Positions 45,149-58,488 of a DNA stretch of 64,000 bases are shown piece after piece. The stretch's first letter is position 1, and each line of letters begins with the position of its first letter. The stretch covers positions 124,001 to 188,000 of the forward strand of contig JAANBB010000013.1 in NCBI GenBank assembly GCA_014621425.1, given 5' to 3'. The position numbers were made by a program, and so were the translations under genes. The notes beneath the pieces are model-generated. The model had not been told where the DNA came from, did not search any database, and was given only the letters and a program-made list of their open reading frames with translations. The stretch is from Cylindrodendrum hubeiense (lineage: Eukaryota > Ascomycota > Sordariomycetes > Hypocreales > Nectriaceae).

Positions 45149-45786
45149 CCTTGTGTCCCAATCCAAAATGTTGTACCTGATGCAAGTCACGTTGCTCATT
45201 CTGAGCATTTCCCAAAGTGGTAAATATGAACGACGTTATCTCAAGATAACAAGCACTAAGCTCCCTTCTGTCGACGCAAGGCAGAAATCTCCAGAGATAG
45301 ATTGCATCTTAGATATGACGATTAAGAAGATATCCAATCCCAGACGCAGAAAGGTATTGTACCTCCATCGCGTGATGCAGCCGTTTCTGGCTCGAATCGT
45401 TCCTACCCTAGAGTAGGTAGACCAGTTTGTCTAGTGTCTCACTTCTTGCGATTTGTGGAATTATTTTGAACCAATTAATGCCAATTAAGGGTCGCTTAGT
45501 GGCTTTAGGAGCCGGAAATAATATTGTCCTGATAAACAGTCTGCTCAGTTCAATTGCCGTCTCCCAATCAAGCGACCTGCAGCAGAATGGCGCATTAATC
45601 CGCGATAAGGCTGGTGGGTAACCCAATGCGGAAATATTGTACGCGATAAGCCGGCACCCGGCGTGCAACAGTCGATAGCAATGCTGGTCTGTTGTTGTTC
45701 CTCGGCCATATTAATGACGAGACAGCTGGACCTCATCCTAGAAGTCCTAAGGATGCGTCAAGTGCTATTCACTGCGATTCCAAACC
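45149..45786. other. Intergenic region upstream of OPT transporter
   Basis: 638 bp. Both strands carry short open frames around 45427-45668, but none shows a family motif. It includes the promoter of the OPT gene. Confidence 0.45.
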
Positions 45787-48300
45787 ATGGCGAACAGCGA
45801 CAAGGACTCGAGTGCCTTGAACTTCGACTCCAAAGCCAGCGACTCGGTGCCAACGGAGAAGGTCAAGGGCATCCCAGACGCTGATATTGAAGATGGGGAA
45901 ATAGAGGACTCGTGAGCCGTGCACCTCAAACGAGATTGTCTCCACTCGTATACTGACGTCAATTTAGTCCCTATGATGAGGTCAGGGCCATCGTGCCCCC
46001 GGTAGATGACCCGGAGCTTCCAGTGAACACATTTCGAGCATGGTTCCTGGGGATTGTCTCGACAATCGTTTTCTCGGGGTTGCTCCAATTCTTCCAGCTC
46101 CACTCACCTCCAAGTAAGGGGTTTCCCCCGGTGCCTACCGATGAACATGTCACTGACCTCTCTAGTCTTTCTTGCCTCGTATCTTGTCATCATCGTCACC
46201 CTGCCTGTGGGGAAGTTCATGGCCCGGGTTCTGCCGGAGAGGACTTTCAATGTGTTTGGCTGGGAGTTTAGTCTCAATCCTGGCCCCTTCAACCACAAGG
46301 AGCATACGATTACGGCCATCATGACGACACTTGTCTCGGCCTTTGACAACGGTTCACTGGCATCAGATGTTTATGTGGCGTTTGACAAATTCCTCGGCAT
46401 CCCTATTTCTCCTGGCTTCCGCCTCATGTTTTTACTTACAACACAAGCACTGAGCTTTGGTTTCGTTGGAATGTTTCACCGCTTCTTGGTGCGCCCTGCC
46501 ATTTGCATCTGGCCCGGCGCACTGCCAACATGCTCGATGATTTATGCCTTTCACGACCCTTCATTTCACAACCAGGTCGCCAATGGCTGGAAGATCCATC
46601 GAATGAAGTTCTTCTGGCTGGCAATGACTATTGCTGGAACCTGGCAAGTCGTGCCAAGCTTCTTATTCACATCCTTGACAACATTTGCCTGGATTACCTG
46701 GATCAGACCCAACGATATTACCTTGAACCAAGTATTTGGCGCGACAACGGGAATGGACTTGCTGCCTCTTACCCTTGACTGGAACCAGATCTCGGGATAC
46801 CTGTCGTCCCCCCTGGTGGTCCCTTCTTGGGCCATCATCAACATCCTTAGTGGTAGTGTATTTTTCCTCTGGATCATTTCACCGGCATTGCACTGGACCA
46901 ACGTGTGGTATGGCCGATACTTTCCATTTTCATCTTCGAGCACCTTCGACAATACAGGTGCCTCGTACAACGTCAGTCGAGTTATGAACCCGGATTTCAG
47001 CATCAACAATGAAGCCTATGCTGAATACTCTCCCGTGTTTCTTTCCACAACGTCGGTCCTTTCCTACGGTCTTGGATTCGCATCAATTACCTCGATTCTG
47101 GTCCACACATACCTTTATCACTGGGAACTCCTTTGGAACAGTTTCAAATCTGCATTTAGGGGCAAGAATGATGACGCAGAAGACATTCACGGGAGATTGA
47201 TGCATGCGTACAAGGCTGTTCCTGAGTGGTGGTACGGCATCGTGTTTGCTATACTCTTTGGAATCAGCATGGCATTCATCTATGTCTACGACACAGAGCT
47301 ACCTTGGTGGGGATTAATCATCAGCGTCCTCATCAATGTGGTTCTTTTGATCCCTATTGGTTTGATGAAGGCCACGTGTAACGTGACAGTGAACACTGGA
47401 GTCTTTGCAGCATTAATAGGTGGCATGATATGGCCAGGTAAGATGATGAATAATGTTGTTTTCAAGGTATTCACCCTCGTCTGCACATTCCAAGGCCTTG
47501 GTTATATCCAGTCCATGAAGACGGGCCACTACATGAAGATCCCTCCACGAGTTACCTTTACGGCTCAATGCTTGAGCATCATCATTTCATGGATCGTGCA
47601 GACGGGCGTCAATATTTGGGCAATGGGTAACGTGGAGGGAATTTGCACCGAAGATGCAGTCAACAACGTACGTTTCCTAAAACCTGGATGACGGAAAGAA
47701 GCAAAGCTGACAGTGTAATAACTAGTTCTATTGCCCTCTTGCCAACGGATATGCCGCCAATGCTGTATTCTGGGGTTTGATCGGACCCACAAAACTCTTC
47801 GCATCTGGTTCAATGTATGCCAGCATGCTGTGGTTCTTCTTGATTGGAGCTGTTCTCCCAGTTTTGGTGTATTTTGCGGCGAAGAAATTCCCCAAGAATA
47901 AAATCCTTGCCAAGGTAAGTGTTTGCTAAATAAACCAGTAATGCAAAGTATCTAACACTGAAACTAGATCCACACACCTGTGATCTTTGCATCGACCTCT
48001 TCGATCCCCCCTGCCACCGCAGCTAATTCCATTTCCTGGGGTCTTGTTGGCCTCGCTTTCAACATGTTCATCAAGCGCCGCTACCGCCCTTGGTGGTCGA
48101 AATACAACTATTTGCTTTCAGCTGCACTGGATACTGGGCTGGCTATTACCACGTTCCTAGTTTTCTTCTGCCTGACCTATCCAGGTGTGTCGCTGAATTG
48201 GTGGGGAAATAATATCGCCAGCGTGACTGCCGACGGAATGGGGCTGCCACTTGACACAGTGATCCCAGGAGACACCTTTGGTCCGAGTTCATGGCATTGA
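45787..48300 (+). CDS. OPT family oligopeptide transporter
   Basis: Exons 45787-45911, 45968-46113, 46166-47667, 47726-47914 and 47968-48300 give 764 aa. An acidic cytosolic N-terminus (IPDADIEDGEIEDS, PPVDDPELPVNTFRAWFLG) precedes about 14-16 membrane segments. Family signatures include LNPGPFNHKEHTITAIM, NQVFGATTGMDLLPLTLDW, SGYLSSPLVVPSWAI and CPLANGYAANAVFWGLIGP. It ends in the conserved RYRPWWSKYNYLLSAALDTG region. OPT carriers import tetra- and pentapeptides, glutathione or metal chelates with protons. It lies next to a convergent serine carboxypeptidase, suggesting peptide use. Confidence 0.94.
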
Positions 48301-48726
48301 TCTAAGCAACTAAAAACTGCTGAATACTATTTGGGCATTGGATTGACCCGGGTTTGGTTTGGGGTCGGCTTATATTCTTGAGATGATGATTTTGAGAGCT
48401 TTATATACGTAACATAGTCTTATGAACGATATTATATCATAGTTATGTGTCATCCTTCAGAGCTGTACCCAATCCCTACCTATCACAGCTGAAAACCGCG
48501 AGTATTTAATTTTGCTATTAAATGAATGGAGATAATATCTTATTTATCTAATTACCTTCCTCTAGCCTACTTCTGGCGTTGGTAAACCCTTTATTGGATG
48601 TTTTGTACATAACGTTCGCTAGGACTTAAAATATTTGCAATTGCTGCATTTTGTGCAATTAAAAAGTCTTCATTAACATGTTAATCTAAGCTATGCTAAG
48701 AATCTCCTTAAACTCCAAAACCTTAT
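48301..48726. other. Convergent 3' flank
   Basis: AT-rich terminal region between the OPT and carboxypeptidase genes, with no further feature. Confidence 0.5.
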
Positions 48727-50335
48727 TTACCTCTGGAATTCGCCATCCGTCATCCAGGTTTGAATCAGGTGAAGGGAAATTTCAGGTTGATCCAGTGGCA
48801 CCATATGTCCAGCACGGTCAACCGTTACAAATGAGAACCTAGCGGCCTTAGTTGCCCCGGGCGCCGTGATAACTCTCACCTCCTTCATTGTTCCAGCCAT
48901 CACCATTTTGCCATCCTTGGGAGCAAACCATGGCTTCATTGATTGGGAAGCAAACTCGGCCTGGCCAGTCCAAGGTAGTTTCTCCGTCCAACGTAGGTTT
49001 CCTGCCGTGTTGCAAGCCAGATCAAGATTTCCGTTGTACACCAACACATTTATTCCAGCCTCCAGAATGTATTTCACCTCCGGCGCTGTGTTGACAAACA
49101 AGTCGTTGCCTTTCCAGAATAGCTCATGAATATCCATGTTGAGTATAGTGAAATTCTTGAAGTTCTTGGGCACATTCAAAGCCTCGCGCATTTTTGGGGT
49201 ATTTGCGTATTCCTCGATTGTGAGAACCTCAGTGTAGCACAACTGATCGATTTCACACGTGCGTGTAATGTCGAAGGGATCCCTGCCGCCCTCGCCCGTC
49301 TCATCGTCAAACAGAGCCCGAATCTCACTGCTGCAGAATGAGTCTGCAGCGTGGCAGAGGATCGGATCAGGGTAGTCATAGCAAGCCTGGTGAAGGTAGA
49401 CGCAACGAGGCAAGGCCTCAGCAATTTGGGTACAGCGTGTAATGTTGAACACCGGTTCCGGAACACCTGGTTTTGTGGTGCAAAGAGTGTCATAGTACCC
49501 GTAAGTGGTGTCCAGGGGCGATACGAAGCCATCTCCAATCATGACAGAGGTAAGAGGGATTTTGGCTTCGGATGCAAGTCCAGGACGACCGTTATAGCGC
49601 ACAATCTCAGCTGCGAGGGTGGGAATATAATGACCACCGTAGCTCTCGCCTGAGATGTGGAAGGGAACCGAGCGCAGGTGAGGGAATGCCAAATAGAAAA
49701 TCTGTAGAAAAGCAGTCATGTCTGCTGCGGCCACAAACGAGTCAGACGGCAAGTCAATGCCACCATCCACATATGAGAAACCCGTGCCCGCTGGCTGATC
49801 GATAAAGATCATGGAAGAGTTCTTCGTCCACGAGAAGGGATTACGATTCGTGCCAGCTCCGTCCTTTGTCACTAAACATGGGCCAAGCTCAAGCATCATC
49901 CCTTTCGACAACGTTAGCGACTGGCTTCACTAACAGATACTTTCGGGCTTACCAATGAGACCGCTGCAGCCGGGACCGCCCGTCATCCACAAATTCAGGG
50001 GATCACTCTCCGGTTTGTTCAAGCTCTCAAAATACCCTAAAGCTGTCAATTTACATGCACTATTATGTCATTGTACACAGCGTCTTACAAAAGAAGAAGT
50101 GCTTGCCAGCTGTGTCAAGCCAGCCGGTATACTGTTTTGAACCAGCATCACAAAGATCATCCCCCTGCTGTAGAATGCGAACCGAGTGATTGGGATAGTC
50201 TGGATTGCTATATATGTTGTAATCCGCTTCTTTCACTCCAATGATTTGTTGACGGTCGATTGTTGCAGCGGCTGTGATGCCGAAGGCAAACAACAGCCAT
50301 GCCGTTTGGGTAATGATGCGACTCAAGTTGGCCAT
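48727..50335 (-). CDS. Secreted serine carboxypeptidase (peptidase S10)
   Basis: Exons 50335-50089, 50036-49953 and 49901-48727 give 501 aa. Residues 1-24 are a signal peptide ([13 protein letters not shown]). The alpha/beta-hydrolase triad is visible: Ser in GESYGGHY, Asp in [10 protein letters not shown] and His in DRAGHMVP. The oxyanion segment [12 protein letters not shown] is formed by exon 2 ([13 protein letters not shown]). Many cysteines in the middle insertion ([17 protein letters not shown]) should form disulfides. It removes C-terminal residues from peptides at acidic pH, outside the cell or in the vacuole. It could supply peptides or amino acids for the neighbouring OPT carrier. 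Confidence 0.93.
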
Positions 50336-50812
50336 TCTGCAGACTCAGAAAACTGATAAGAAAATGATTTGATGAAGTTCAGGACCTTGCCAAGTTCAAG
50401 CCTTAGTTCAACCGTTGCAGCATGTCAAGCAGTTTATCTTGTTATCAACAACCTCGTAATTAACGCCCTCGCTTGGCGCGAGAGGGGTTGGCGTGTCTCC
50501 ACAACACCGTCGTCCCAAAACGGCATCTGGGTACGACAGGACAGGGGTGCCCACGCGTTAACCCCTCTTGGTAATAATATACGTACTTCCAAAAGCAGTG
50601 GCTTGCTGTCTTTGGCTACCTTGAATCTGATGTTGTATAGAGAATGAGATACGGAAGGGCTTGGCAGCAAGCTATCATACAAATTGGTAGCATGGTAATA
50701 TTTGGCATGCTTCTTTATCACTGATTTTATCTATGGCACTTCATGTAGTCTAGCGAAACACACTCATTCTCTCCCCAGTTTCTCTGCATTAAGCCCCTCG
50801 TCTGTTTGGACC
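50336..50812. other. Divergent promoter between carboxypeptidase and ABC transporter
   Basis: 477 bp between diverging starts at 50335 and 50813. No specific site was identified. Confidence 0.5.
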
Positions 50813-53800
50813 ATGCACAGAACTCTGCTAGCATACTTGCTGCCGCCGCAAGATGGGACTTTAGACACCCATGTCGACCTTTTGGGACCATTTCTGGCTC
50901 TCGTTACTACCCTTGCCGTTTCGATAAGAGCCATTTGTTATTTTTCTCGTCAACCACAGAAGCGACTACCATATGCTCTTTCGAGAACACAAGTCCTTAT
51001 TGCCATTGCAAGTACGACTACCATCTTGACGTGTCTCATCGCAAACACCTTTGAACTGGTGCTTAGCTTCGATCTGACGCATATTATCTCTGAGATTGCC
51101 TGGGTATGTTGAAGCAGATGGCTACATAGAAAAAGCGTATGGTTAACAAATTTGCCAGATTTTATCTCTTGTCTGCCGAATTGGTTATTTAGCATTGCCT
51201 CAACGACGGCGGGGGCTGCATCTCATTGCGACCTGTTTTTCCTTAACCGTCCTTGTTTTTATTATAATTCCGACGGATATTTATCCTCTGGTTCTAATAC
51301 ATGGCACCAAGGATGGCTCTACACCATCCCATATCGAAACAATCTACGTCGTTGGTGCTGTGGTTGCGTCAGCCATCCTGCCTCTAATTACGCCATCTCA
51401 CAACCGCATCGAAGAACAGGAAGAACCCTTGCACCCGTCAGATGCGTGTTCACCCATTGTACGATGGTGGACGTACGGCTGGGTTAGCCCCTTTGTTGCG
51501 TCAGCTTACGCAAACCAGGGTGATGTCACCCGCATCAGCATCCCGGTTTTGACGCCAAAGAGTAAGCCACGCGTCTGGGCTTCACGGCTACGCGAAACTC
51601 GATTAAAGACTGGATCTACATCATGGGCAGTGTGGATTCTGTTCAGGCCTCGACTGACTATCATGGCTACTTTCATGGTCTTTTGCGGCTTTGCGGAGTT
51701 CATCGGGGCCATCGGACTTCGAAGTCTTCTCCAATATTTAGAAGGGTCGAGCTCAAATGGTGCCTTTCGGCCATGGTTTGCCGCTCTTCTCTTTGGTGCC
51801 TCACCTATCATCCGAGGCCTCTGTATGCAAACCTTCGAGTCTTTTTCAACGGAGACAATATGCCACTTCAAGTCCATGGTGACGAGCACGGTTTTCGATA
51901 AGCTACTCAATCAAAAACCGGGAATGCGCCCAGATTCTGGTCAAATCACGAACCACGTTGCCGCTGACCTGGAAAAGATTTCCGTTCTCCGGTACAGTGT
52001 TATGGCTGGATTCATGGTTCCTGTGGAGGTCGCAGTTGCCAGTGTCTTGCTGTACCAGACGATGGGATGGTCTTACGTACCTGGGTTGGTGATCATAATC
52101 GCTACTCGTATCCCCATCTCTTGGTACGTCGGCCGGTACCAGGGTCATGCTCAGTCAGCTGTTATGGCTGCAATCGATGCGAGGGTGCGTCGAGTGAGTG
52201 AAGTAGTCAAGGGACTGCAGACGGTTCAGATGTTGGGACAAGCTATGGCTTTCCGGACCTGGATTGATGAAAAACGAGAGAAAGAACTCATAGCTATATG
52301 GGCCAAGATGAAGGTTGTCGTTGCATCAGATACCTTGTCGGCGGGCTTCGTGCTAGTGCCACTGGTTGTGTCTCTGTCTCTGTATACCATGCTTGCTGGA
52401 TTACCACTGACCCCAACGATGGTTTTCACTGTTGTCTCCATTTTCAACACGCTCAAGAGCATGATGTCACTTGCTGTCATTGGAGTTAGTACCTACGCCC
52501 AGGCGATGGTATCATTGAAGAGAGTGCTTGCGTTCCTGGATGACGAGCTACTGCATGGTGGTGATTGGACGAGCAACGCAATTGAGACTACCTATACCGA
52601 CGAGGAGCCGGATAGGGCACAATACACTTTCGGTGCACTAGATGCCACCATTCAAGTTTATGGCAGTGATGGAAGCCCGCGGACCATCTTGAAAAGTGTC
52701 AGCTTTGGTCTGGTCAAAGGTGGACTGAATGTCATCACTGGAAAAACAGGGTAAGTCTTAGCACCTCCTCGGTCGACTTTCATTAACATTGATGTTAGGT
52801 CCGGCAAATCAACATTGATGAAAGGGCTTCTACATGAAGCTCATGTCTCTCAAGGGGAGCTTGGCATCCGTTCGAATCCCTTTGAGAAAGTGTCATACGC
52901 TGGCCAGTCTCCATGGCTCCAACAGGGCACAATTAGAGAAAACATTTTGTTTGGTTCTCCATTTTCAGAGAGGCGATATCAAGAAGCCATTAAATCAACA
53001 GGCTTGGGCATTGACCTACGGGATCTGCCTGCAGGTGATGCGACTATCGTTGGCGAGCGTGGTCAATCTCTGTCAGGTGGGCAAAGGGCTCGTGTAGCCA
53101 TGGCAAGGGCCATTTTTGCCGACACGCAGACGGTGTTGCTGGACGACGTCTTATCTGCCTTGGATGCTACCACATCTCGTTTGGTTGTGGATGAATGCAT
53201 TCTTGGAAATTTTATGAAGGGAAGGACCATCGTGTTGGTGACTGAGGATCTCCAATGTCACCAAGAGGCTGACTTGCTGCTTGAGATTAATGACGGGGCT
53301 GTCACAAGAGTGTTGCCACAGGTCCAAAGTAGCCCAAAAACGTTCAAACTTCCTTCCGTGTCAGTCTCAGAGACCGAGATATCGGATGACACCCTCGAAA
53401 TGACCCTGGAGACTGCGGGAGAGTCACAGACGAAGCCCCCGAGCACAAGCAAGCCTTCTTCAAAAACATCAGAAAAGCTCATGACTGGCCTGATTGGGCG
53501 GGCCTATATCCTCAAGTACATGAGACTATTCGGCTCACCAGGATTCTTATTCTTATTTTGCTGCCTTTCTCTCAGCTCTCAAGCGGCCGATGTGCTGTTA
53601 TCATTCTGGTTGACCATCTGGTCAGGCAAGCATGAACACGAGAGCAGTCAACAAGAGCGCCAGAAATCCTTTTTCTACCTCATGGTCTACACTTGCATTG
53701 GGATAGTTCAAATATCCCTGGTTTGCATATCTTCATTGATCTTCTTCTTTGGAGCTCTCAGAGCAAGCCGCACTGAACACTCACGGATGATCACGTCGGT

Positions 53801-55282
53801 TCTTGGGGCAACATTCACCTGGGTTACGACCACGCCGGTGGGATGGATCCTGAACCGATTTTCTTCCGACATGTTCTCTTTGGACAATACCATCACCGAA
53901 CTGCTGAAGCAGGTATTGGAAAATTTCCTTTCTATCGGATTTCGCCTTGCCGCAGTTTCATCAAGCCTTCCATCATTCATTCTACCTGCAATCATTTTAC
54001 TTGGCTTAGGCATGTACGTTGGCCAAGTTTATCTCCATGGCTCTACTGCAGCTAAGAGATTGTATGCTGCGGGATTGTCCCCAATTCTAACCGGTCTTAC
54101 CGATGTCATTACGGGCATCGAAGTCATTCGCGCTCATAAGGCGCAGGCGACATTTCAAGATCAGTTCCTCCAATCTCTAGAACATTATCTCCAAGGGTGG
54201 GAGGCTGTTAGCGCGACCCAGAGATGGCTGGCTGTCAGAATGGACTTCTTGGCTGGATTGATATCACTTTTGACTGCTGTCCTCGCCCTGTCGTCTCACA
54301 ACACCAGTCCAGCCGTCATTGGGTTCAGCATGACGAGTTCGACCACTCTTTGCACTTCCCTATTATGTAAGTACGCTCAAATGTGCTGAGATATGAACAG
54401 TACTAATGCCCAGAAGATATTGTCTATCTGTCGAGTGTGCTACAAGTTGAGATGAACTGCTTCCAGCGCATCGAAGAGTACATTCATGCGATACCACAAG
54501 AACAAAGGATCTTCGACCAGGAAACCCACCATCAAAATCTGATCGGATGGCCTCATACTGGTAATGTAAAGATGCAGAATGTCACAGCCGGCTATACCAT
54601 AGACGGGGATGCCGTACTGTCCAACATTAACCTCGAAGCCAAACCTGGGCAGCGTGTTGCAATTGTCGGACGTTCAGGGAGTGGGAAGAGCTCGCTTGCG
54701 GCAACTCTTCTTCGATTAACTGAGAAGTTTCAAGGTCGCGTCCTCATTGATGATGTCGATATTGAAAGTTTAGACGTTCATCACTTGCGTCAGCGTATTT
54801 GCTTCATCCCCCAAAACCCAACCTTATTCACAGGCTCTTTGAGGTTCAACCTCGATTTCAGCGGCACGATTCCGGAGCAGGTGCTTCAAAAAGTACTAAA
54901 AGATGTCCTGGGCGATCTTGCCGCGACTAAGCACTGGCACTTGGACAAAGAAATTGAAGCAGACGGAGCCAACTTGTCACAGGGAGAGCGACAACTCATC
55001 TCCATGGCGCGGGCGCTCGTGACTGACGCTCGTGTTGTCTTGATTGACGAGGCCACCGCCAATCTTGATACGGAGAGTGAAAAGCGCATCCAAAGATTGT
55101 TAAAGGAGCGTTTCTCGGATAAGACTTTAATCGCCATTGCGCATCGGCTGGCCTCCGTCGTTCAATTCGACTGGGTGTATGTGATGGACCAGGGAAAGAT
55201 TGTGGAGCAAGGAGATCCCCAGCAGCTCATGGTGAGAGAAGGCGGGGAGTTTTGGAAACTCTGGCAAGCCTCTAGTGACTAG
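50813..55282 (+). CDS. ABCC (MRP-type) full-length ABC transporter
   Basis: Exons 50813-51103, 51159-52750, 52799-54366 and 54417-55282 give 1,438 aa. The third acceptor (CAGAAG) is chosen because the earlier AG gives a stop. An N-terminal TMD0-like bundle, TMD1, NBD1, TMD2 and NBD2 follow in order. NBD1 has Walker A GKTGSGKST (split by intron 2), signature LSGGQRARVA and Walker B VLLDDVLSALD; its switch-loop His is replaced (LVTEDLQ). NBD2 is canonical: GRSGSGKSS, LSQGERQLIS, VVLIDEATANLD and AIAHRLASV. The asymmetry is typical of ABCC exporters. It probably exports conjugated or toxic organic anions at the plasma or vacuolar membrane. Confidence 0.93.
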
Positions 55283-55846
55283 ATTCGCGACTAAGAACTA
55301 GACAACCGCGATTAAATTATTCATTGTATCAGTCTCCGAGAAATTGTCTTGCTAAGATGACATTCGTGATCCGTGTGGTAGCATGCGGTAATGTAACGTA
55401 TGGAAGTGAATGCCCTTCGGCTAATGTTAATGGACTGATCGACGTACTTCCCCGCTTCAGGCTGGTCGGATCATTGAGCCGGACAGGGAAGAGGTGCTAA
55501 TATAACATTGATTGGCAGCAAATACGCGCTGTAAATTGCGGTCCCTGGCTGCGTTATCCCTAGACCCGAAATTAGTCAGTGGCAGTGGCTACATTCGAGG
55601 AATCGGATGCCTGGGACGTTATCTTCATAACATGGGTCCTCCGGGGCTGACTTTGTCGAGATAAGACTAGTCGGGCCACGCAGTGCCGATAAGCCAGCAG
55701 TTTGTGGCCTCTCCTGAACTGCAGGCCTGCTCGTAAATCCTCCTCCTGCGCATCAATTGATCTAGCAAAGGCTCATACTCCGTCCGAGGCCCCGACTGTG
55801 CTCAATCTACTGTCTGAGTCGCAGACCCTGCGCCATATCCACCCAA
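55283..55846. other. Intergenic region, promoter of third intact Zn2Cys6 gene
   Basis: 564 bp between tandem genes. Nothing was recognised. Confidence 0.5.
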
Positions 55847-57982
55847 ATGCCTAATACGTCCACATCGTCGGGTCCATCTCCCCCTGGGCCCAAGATAGGC
55901 CATACCGGGCCGCCTCGGAAGCGACATGTCACGTCCCGAGACCGGAATGGATGCATCACGTGTCGGAAGCGGCACCTGAGATGCGACAAGGCTCATCCAG
56001 ATTGCAATAACGTTCGTCCCCCCGGCTGTTTTACCCCGTAGCGGGAGTGACTGACAGCACAATGGACACTGCAGTGCTTGAAAATGAACCGAGTTTGTGA
56101 AGGATACGTTGTCAATCGAATTGCTTTCTGTGATGAAACTTTTTTAACGACGCAGAAAGCTCAGGGCAGGGTTCCCAAGAGGGCCCGAGGGCAAGCAGTA
56201 AAGAGGGTGGTGGTAGACGCCAACCCGAAGACAACCAACAATGAACTCATCATCGATAACTCGCTTCTTGGTATTGAAGATACGCGAGATGTTGTCACAC
56301 CCGTGGCAGACAGCGCTATGGTGTCGCTGTCTGAAACGGGAGACTGGATGCTACAGGAATGGGCACTTTCCCTTTGGCCTCAAGACGATCAAGCATTTGC
56401 CATTGACGATGCCTCGCCTTCTTCCCTGCTTGACATGAGTCCAGCAGCTGCGACCGGCCTGCTGAATATCACTTCTTTGGACTTTTACACGGCAAATCTT
56501 GCACCGAGCCCCCCAATGATCCAGCCTCTTGGGTTGGGGAGCGAAAACTCATCTCAATTCTTCTGCTCTCCCCATGATGGAGAGTATCTACAACGGCTTC
56601 GGACTAATGGAATTGACGGCCTCACGACTATCCTCCCCATACAAGACATCATTATTGACCACTCAGTCATGGCATCGCACTGTTGGAGTGCAGCTCTCGC
56701 CGTCTCCGCGCTCACCATGTCAAAACAAGGGCTCCTCTCGACTCCAAATTCCAGACAGCATGCAATTCAACACTATAGGAACGCCATACAATGCCTTAGA
56801 AAGTCGTTTCCTCAAGAATCTCCTGCAGCCTTCCAAAACGTCAGCGCAGATGATCTCCTGGGTTGGTTTTTGACGCGCCTACTTCTAGCTAACTTCGACC
56901 TGTGCCGCGGAAACCTCACGTCCTGGAGACACCACCTTCGAATAGTTGGGAGGATTTTCAGTTCGTGGCATCAGAGGATCCTCGCGGACTCGCGCGGCCG
57001 TCAGCTTGCTCATGCCTTCGCGCGAATGGCGCTTCTCGTGGAGCTTCAGAACGGCGACCTGGCACTCACCCGAGTGCAAGACATGAACCCCGGTGTGGCG
57101 AGTCAGCTCATATCCATGATGGAAGAGTCAGACTCTTCTCGTGACCGACTACTTGCGTTGATCCGGAACGTGAGCAAGCTAGAGATCAAGTTCCGCTATC
57201 GACCCGAACTACACGACAAATGGACACGGAAACTGGAATTCATCGATGCAAAACTAACTGAATGGCAACGAAACCTACCAGCTTCTGAGCTTCCCGTTGA
57301 CACAGGCGTCGCAGACTCTGTCAAGTTCCCCATTGATCCCGGATCATCCATGTCCTCGCTTGAGGTTACGCCACTGACATTTCCAAACTCGGCGAATCCA
57401 TATACGTCGGCCGTGAACTATGCTCATTTCCTCTGCGCTCGCATGCGTGTTCGCACTCGATATCTTCCCAACGGTGGGAGGATCAAGCCTCCAGAAACAG
57501 AATCTACAGTCTTGTACACATGCCGGATAGCAGCCGGACTATCGCCAAGAGGGTGTGCACGTGCGAATGCTTTCGGCCACGGCATGATGCCAGCACTGGT
57601 CGGGTCGTATCGCTGGAGCAATAATGCACAGGCCCGCCATTGGATTACTTCCTGGCTTCAAGGCTACGAGGAAGAAGGCGGCCGGGAGGGTCTATGGAAT
57701 GTGCAGCAGACCAGGAGACTGCTATCATTTTTGGATGACGAGGCCCGCCGTCGGTCTTCTATCTCGGGATGTTGGGACATCATCGCAGCCAGAATCGAGG
57801 ACGAGGATGACTCGAGTGACAAGGAGTCGGTTAATTCCGATGGATCTACCACGGATGTCTCTTTTGCGATGCAGGAAGATTTTGACTGGTCTTCCTCGCG
57901 CATGAGTCTGAATCCTTTCAGGGTCGTGGTGCACTCCCGGTCGCCAGATGGATGGGCAACTGACCACTACGTTGTCTCATGA
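55847..57982 (+). CDS. Zn2Cys6 fungal transcription factor
   Basis: Exons 55847-56011 and 56075-57982 give 690 aa. The intron again splits the zinc cluster: CITCRKRHLRC and DCNN in exon 1, CLKMNRVC in exon 2, giving C-x2-C-x6-C-x5-C-x2-C-x6-C at about residues 36-63. The donor GTTCGT is unusual, but this join keeps frame and cysteine spacing. A basic GRVPKRARGQAVKRV patch follows. The C-terminal region (MASHCWSAALAVSALTMSKQ, FGHGMMPALVGSYRW) matches the fungal DUF3468-type activator domain. It lies downstream of the ABC transporter in the same orientation. Its targets are unknown. Confidence 0.87.
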
Positions 57983-58488
57983 TTGTTGCAGGACTATGGC
58001 ACGCGAAAGTAGACGGGTTGTCCACCATTCGGTTCGGAGGGCGAGGGGTCTTGGGCAGCTACACCATTACAGTCCTTTTAATGAACATATAAAAATAACC
58101 ACATGAAGTAATAGGTAAAATAACAAGCAACCAAATAGCCGTTGGTTTCCAGCGATGCGTCATGCCCGGCTCACACAATCCTGGGGTACGGACCTAGAGA
58201 TGTAAGGGAGAGTTTAGAGGCTTGTTTAGCTTCCAGCAGCAAGCCACCGTAGAATGCGTGATGGGCCAGAATGAATTTTGAGGCTTTTTAGGTGCGAGTG
58301 GCTGCGCGATGGCGCGCGCCGAGGCAGATTTGGCCGTTATTCTTATAACTTGGCACAGTCGAGCTGAATTATTAAAACAACGAAACATCCCATCGCATGC
58401 CGTTGGAACCAGCTTCTATTTCAACTCTCAAGAGTACCTAGTACCCATACCATCATAGGGGTCTTTTCTTGTCTCAGACTACACCAAG
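57983..58488. other. Intergenic region, nothing recognised
   Basis: 506 bp between tandem genes, with no supported element. Confidence 0.5.
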
